DNA of 64,000 nt. Origin: Allacma fusca. Its lineage: Eukaryota > Arthropoda > Collembola > Symphypleona > Sminthuridae. Under the pieces are notes generated by a model. The model did not search any database. It saw nothing but the letters and a program-made list of their open reading frames with translations, and was not told where the DNA came from. The stretch spans positions 20,385,067 through 20,449,066 of the forward strand of contig OX359245.1 in the NCBI GenBank assembly GCA_947179485.1. The letters are read 5' to 3'. Both the position numbers and the translations under genes were made by a program. This document shows positions 59,571 to 64,000 of this stretch, piece by piece; the stretch's first letter is position 1; the number at the start of each line of letters is the position of its first letter.

Positions 59571-59974
59571 TAGGGTGGCGTCAGCCGCGGCCGTCAAAGT
59601 AGGAAACATTTTTGTTTTTTTCGAAATTTCAGAATTGTTTTCGAAAAAACTATCGGGCCGATTTCAACCAAATAGACAGTAACCATTACTTTTACATAAG
59701 CAATATTCACAACAAGTTTCATTGAAATCGATTCAGTAGTTTTAGAGATAACAGTCATTTGACATAAAGTCCAAAATTTCAAGAATTTTTGTCGAAAAAA
59801 CTATCCGGCCGATTTCAACCAACTACGAACTCAGCCTTACTTTTGATACAAGTAAGGCCCATAAAAAATTTCATTGAAATCAGTTCAGTAGTTTTTGTGT
59901 AATCGTGCGGAGGGACACACGGACGTACGGACGTACAGACAAGGCTATTTTACTAGGGGGCTGACGCCACCCTA
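59571..59974. mobile_element. About 400-bp inverted-repeat element with internal duplication
   Basis: TAGGGTGGCGTCAGCC (59571-59586) and its exact inverse (59959-59974) bound the segment. Inside, a roughly 150-bp unit containing AAAAAACTATCGGGCCGATT and TTCATTGAAATCGATTCAGT is present twice (about 59645-59750 and 59797-59905, diverged). Next to the right end is a GGACACACGGACGTACGGAC run. Non-coding. The 1,270-bp neighbour inserted at its left edge. Confidence 0.65.
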
Positions 59975-61938
59975 AAAACGAGCAATTTTACAAAAGCGCT
60001 TCGCTTTAAAAATGGTTTATACATGTGCTTCCTTGTATGTAGTATTATATTCAGTATACATATAGCATAGTAAATAGTGCAAAACGTTTCATATTCGATT
60101 TTAAAACACCATGTACAAGTACTTCCGACCTCCACCGGTGGTTAGAACACAATTCAATGTAAACAGCAAATCCTACAATAGATGGCGCAAGCTGTACTCC
60201 TAAATGTGAACACGTATGTGTTACTATGAGTTTATACGTGACCTCATTTAATTTTCTGAGGTTTTCCATATCCGGAACATGGCATTTGAAATGTTATGTA
60301 CTTCACAACGGCTTCAGAATATTTTAGAAATCAGAGATGTGACGCAAAGTTAAAGTTAGTGAGCTGATTTAAGGAGTTTTTAGATTGTGAGACCGAAATT
60401 TTTGTTCTAGGAAATTGATATGTCATGAAATGAATCCCCATGGAATTTGTTATAAGTATTTAAATAGGGATGTTGGATAAATTATTAATTACCATGTTCA
60501 CCATTAGCTTTTAAATGGTTATTTCTAACATTGCTATCTCTGTCAATAATAATTATTATTAGAATATTATGTTCTTACCAATCGATGCATTCAAATATTT
60601 ACAGTACATTAACTATTGTATGATAGTAGCGTCATCTGAGAGTAACACTTCTACTACGCAACGAGACTTAACGGTACCCAATAATCTATTGATTTTTTCA
60701 TTAAATTTTCGTTAAAGTCCACTTCTTCCTCCTGAATCCAATACATATTCATATCATAACTTCCTAATTCCTCATCTTCATTGAATATTCCATGAAATCA
60801 TTCCAAAATATTCCAAAACATCCGCTAAATTCCATGAAACTATAGTCAGTTGCGAACCAACAAGAGCGTCTTTTGAAAAACATTATGGACGCTGGATCTG
60901 CCATAACGCTAGTCTGCTGATAAGTACTAGTAAGTACTCCAAAAGAAGGAGCTGAAATTTTTAAAATACACCTTATTGTACAGGCAACCGATCTTTAGAG
61001 GTAGCAGGTGACACAAACGAAATACTAACTGACGACTATAAGAAAAAGCAAATACTTGTCACTTACAAGGGATCACTTTAGAATGCATAACCCAGAACAA
61101 GCGGTATATTGAAGATGTGGACATGTTTCACATATACTCTCACTTGCTCCCGGGAACTTCTGAGTCCAATCCATTTTTATGAAACAGTCATATTGATTGA
61201 ATAATATTATTTTAATTGATCTGAGGCTAACGTTTTGATGTCGACCTTGTAAATAATTTGTTATTTTGAAAGCAACCAAATTTGAAATAGTCAATAATAA
61301 TTCCAACAATATCGAAACAAATTCCAACCGACCCTCATATTAAAATCTGGTTTATTCATAAAGGTATGTAGGCCTGTAGGTGGCGTGTGTACAAGAGGCT
61401 GAAAATGAATAAAATGATATTTTAATACAAATATTACAAGGAAACAGATGGCATAAAATCCATCCAGTGCATCACAGTCTGTAAATAATTTGACTTCCAT
61501 TTATAGTTAATGTTTCGAAAATATAGTAACTGATGTAATACTGAGAAACAGAGAATCCGAAAACTTTACCCGAGTTTTAGGAAGAGTAACTTTCCCACAA
61601 CCTTGTCATAAATTAAAAGTAATTAACCTAATAATAGCTGTTACTAAGTTACGTTTACAGAATACTCGACGATAGAACACTTGAAAAGAGCATTTTGTAC
61701 ATGATTGCCGATTTTGGAATAATCACAATTATTTTATAGTTTTAATAGCATCGCATATGCAACATGCTTAAGAGCATTCCATTATAATACTCAAACTTAG
61801 TTACTTTCAGGGTTGCTCTTATAAAAAGTACACAGTATATATTGTATTACTTTGTAACTTACATTTGTAATAACCCTTGAAATCAAATAAAAAATTAGAA
61901 TTATAAATTAAAAACTCGTTTAAAGACATCAAGGATTT
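59975..61938. other. Intergenic, nothing recognised
   Basis: AT-rich downstream flank of the carotenoid oxygenase gene. Minus-strand open frames at 61073-61500 have non-coding composition. Confidence 0.3.
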
Positions 61939-63825
61939 TTACTGAGGAAGAAAAATCCCATGCACTGCCTGAGGAACTTGGATAGGAATTAAAGCACGGG
62001 CTGTTTCCTTCATGGTTTTGGCATCAACGAATACCAGGAAATCCTGCCGGCCTGGTTGTGATACCGAGACGGCTGCCATTAAAATTCCCGAATCTTCAGT
62101 GCTTTTATTATTATTATTGCTTACGGAAGCGGGTGGAGGAGCAAAAACAGGTTCTCCAGCAAAAGAAGTTGAGGCATCTCGCCAGAGTTTGGTATGACCA
62201 GTTCTGGTGTCAATTTTACAGAGCTATAAAATATAATAATTTCAACCTTATTTGCATGTACAGGGTTTTCTCAACCTTTTCCTCCATCCTAGTCATATAT
62301 GTAAGGGACAATGATACGAAAGATACAACGCTAATATTTTCTGCATAATTCTTTTTCAGACTTTTGAATATTTCCTTGACCAGGTCAATATTTACGGTCG
62401 AAACATGAAGCGATCAAAACATGAAGTAGAGTTGGGATTTCGAATTCAGTGTTATAATTGCTACACATGTGTTTTGCTGGCTTTTCAATAAATTCTTTCG
62501 CAGGTCAATTTTTGACCAAAAAATAAGAAGCAAGTTTGGGGTAAATTTAATTCTAGGAGTGAAATTGAAGGAGATGCCAAGAAGTAGGAAGTTCAGACGT
62601 AGCATGTTTTTTTTGTAGGATTTTTGACAGGCTTAAAAACTTTGACTATCTTGACGCAAATTTAATGAGAACACAGTTTATTTCGTTATCCTAGGTCCGA
62701 AATGTCGGATACTGCAGCCAGGAGCCAAATACGGTACGCAAAGTTATGATATTGTGACAAATTTTCACATTTCAAAGGTTAAAAAATTCCTGACTACGTT
62801 TCATGTTTTGACCCCTGCGCCTGCAATGTTTTGTATTATTGTATGTTACATTTTATATGTAGGCTAGGAGGCAGTCAAAGGTTTCATGTCTCTCTGTGTG
62901 TCGCTTCAATTCCATACGACAAAAATATTTGCTAATTTTCTTAGCCATTTAATAATTATCCATACCACTATGTATTTCGTTACTTACTGAATTAGCGTAA
63001 TACCCGGGAAGGCAAGTTCCAGTACCGAAGACAAACCGATGTTCCTTTTGATAATAGTTGGGATTGACTATTGGTCCTTCGAAACCAGGCTCACCGAAAC
63101 TTTCGGGAGTGACCACAATTGAGTTTTCCATATCTTTTGCAGCAGTGGCCTTTGTCTTTTTATTTTGAAGGAGATTTACATGTTTCGGAATTTCCTGGAA
63201 GGTAAAACACAGATTAACTATATTATTATTAACCATCTACCGTAAGGATTTTGGAACAACTTGATTGAATTCGGCACGGACCTTAGCATTCATAATGATA
63301 GGCAAGTGAAATCTTTGCAGTTGGGATGGATATTGATCGGTGACGTCGTCAGCTCGGAGCTTCTCAATGCTCATTTTATCTAAAATCTTCTCACTTTCAT
63401 AGGTATTAATGTCAATGATGATGTGACCACTGCTGTCCTCAAAGGCATTCGCAATATGGAAGTAGAAGAAAGGTTCCTGAGAATAGTATTTGGTCTTAAG
63501 AATGTTCCCAGTACTTTTTTCGACGATGTGGAATCGATTCTGCTTAAAGAAAGTTCCAATAAACACACAGCTGTAATTAAAACTATACAAATAATAGATA
63601 CACAAGTAGAATTGGTCAGCCTTACCCTTTCCGTTGGCGTCCATTCCATCGCATCGCGGAGACCTCTGCCGGTCAATTTGGCTTCTGCAAGGGTAATGAT
63701 ACTCATGAGTAAGGGTTGTTCCAGCATCACGATGTAGTTCTTCGTCATGGCAAAACTGTGGTAATAGCTCACGTAAGTGTTCCACGATGGATATATTGTG
63801 GATACTATTTCGGATTTTTTTATAG
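61939..63825 (-). CDS. Carotenoid oxygenase (NinaB/BCO/RPE65 family), 3' part
   Basis: Exons: 63626-63825, 63261-63539 (edge uncertain), 62988-63194 and 61939-62223. The 5' exons lie beyond the window. Visible family blocks are YYHSFAMTKNYIVMLEQP, FFYFHIANAFED, LQRFHLPI, HRFVFGTG, GEPVFAPPP and DFLVFVDAKT, ending VHGIFLPQ. Three of the four iron-binding histidines are seen, one each in YYHSF, YFHIA and VHGIF; the fourth should be in the missing part. The enzyme is a seven-bladed propeller, non-haem iron oxygenase; animal members cleave carotenoids to retinal or isomerise retinoids, as NinaB does for visual pigment in flies. Exon 2 must end at a weak CAA|gttgtt (or one codon later) to stay in frame with exon 3. 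The stronger gtagat site at 63240 breaks the frame. Confidence 0.9.
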
Positions 63826-64000
63826 CTGGAATGAAACAATAAAGACAGTTAATAAAATTAATTATTCATAATTGGGTTCACTACCCACAAGTTATATAAA
63901 CCCGTTGCAAAATATTTAGTTTGAAAGTATATAATGTGTATAAAAAGTTCCAAGGCTCTTTTACTATCTTTCAGACTCCTGCCCCCTTTCGGAATCCTAA
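63826..64000. other. Intron of the carotenoid oxygenase gene
   Basis: Begins, on the reverse strand, upstream of the acceptor cattccag at 63826. No further coding sequence recognised to the window end. Confidence 0.4.

Overview
The window looks like nuclear DNA of an arthropod. It is AT-rich and gene-sparse. Genes are split by short GT-AG introns, mostly about 70-130 bp. They include an insect-type gustatory receptor, a chitin-binding (peritrophin-type) protein, low-complexity cuticle-like proteins, a multi-saposin precursor and a mitochondrial complex III subunit. A basal hexapod such as a springtail would fit, but that is a guess: no rRNA or barcode gene is present. All gene models were built by hand from splice sites, reading phase and recalled family motifs, so exon edges are predictions.

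Left part (1-14.6 kb): a GTSF1/Asterix-like piRNA-pathway protein (1905-3001, +), a gustatory receptor (6862-8326, +), a small secreted peptide (9104-9411, -), a Cys-rich membrane protein (10703-11556, +) and a 110-residue single-pass membrane protein (14122-14638, +). The last two are unrecognised. The spacers hold degenerate G-rich repeats, a possible LTR and a pogo-like MITE.

Centre (15-36.6 kb): a six-exon, about 1,928-residue secreted protein with two chitin-binding type-2 domains and a huge disordered tail (15038-22156, -). Next is the nucleoside-triphosphatase NTPCR (23169-25382, +), whose third exon is split by an 848-bp inverted-repeat transposon flanked by TA. Then come UQCRQ (26225-26695, -), a ten-exon prosaposin with seven saposin-B domains (27356-31433, -) and an Ala/Pro/Gln-rich secreted structural protein (34641-36586, -).

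Right part (36.6-64 kb): 36.6-48.4 kb appears gene-free apart from small MITEs. It is followed by an orphan terminal exon (48409-48581, +) and a Gly/Tyr-rich cuticle-like protein (49052-49901, +) whose intron carries four tandem 26-bp units with a heat-shock-element-like core. A cyclopropane-fatty-acid-synthase-like methyltransferase follows (50673-55680, -). It has lost the residues I recall as lining the catalytic bicarbonate site, and its 3.8-kb intron holds nested transposons (piggyBac-like inside hAT-like) and a 51/52-bp AT minisatellite. Several inverted-repeat elements lie at 57.8-60 kb. The window ends with the 3' exons of a carotenoid oxygenase (61939-63825, -), whose 5' end is outside.

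The genes do not form a pathway. Themes are cuticle and extracellular matrix (three genes), chemosensation and retinoid metabolism, lysosomal sphingolipid handling, and repeated invasion by non-autonomous DNA transposons, twice in or beside coding exons. The best leads are the NTPCR exon insertion, the altered CFA-like enzyme and the nested elements.
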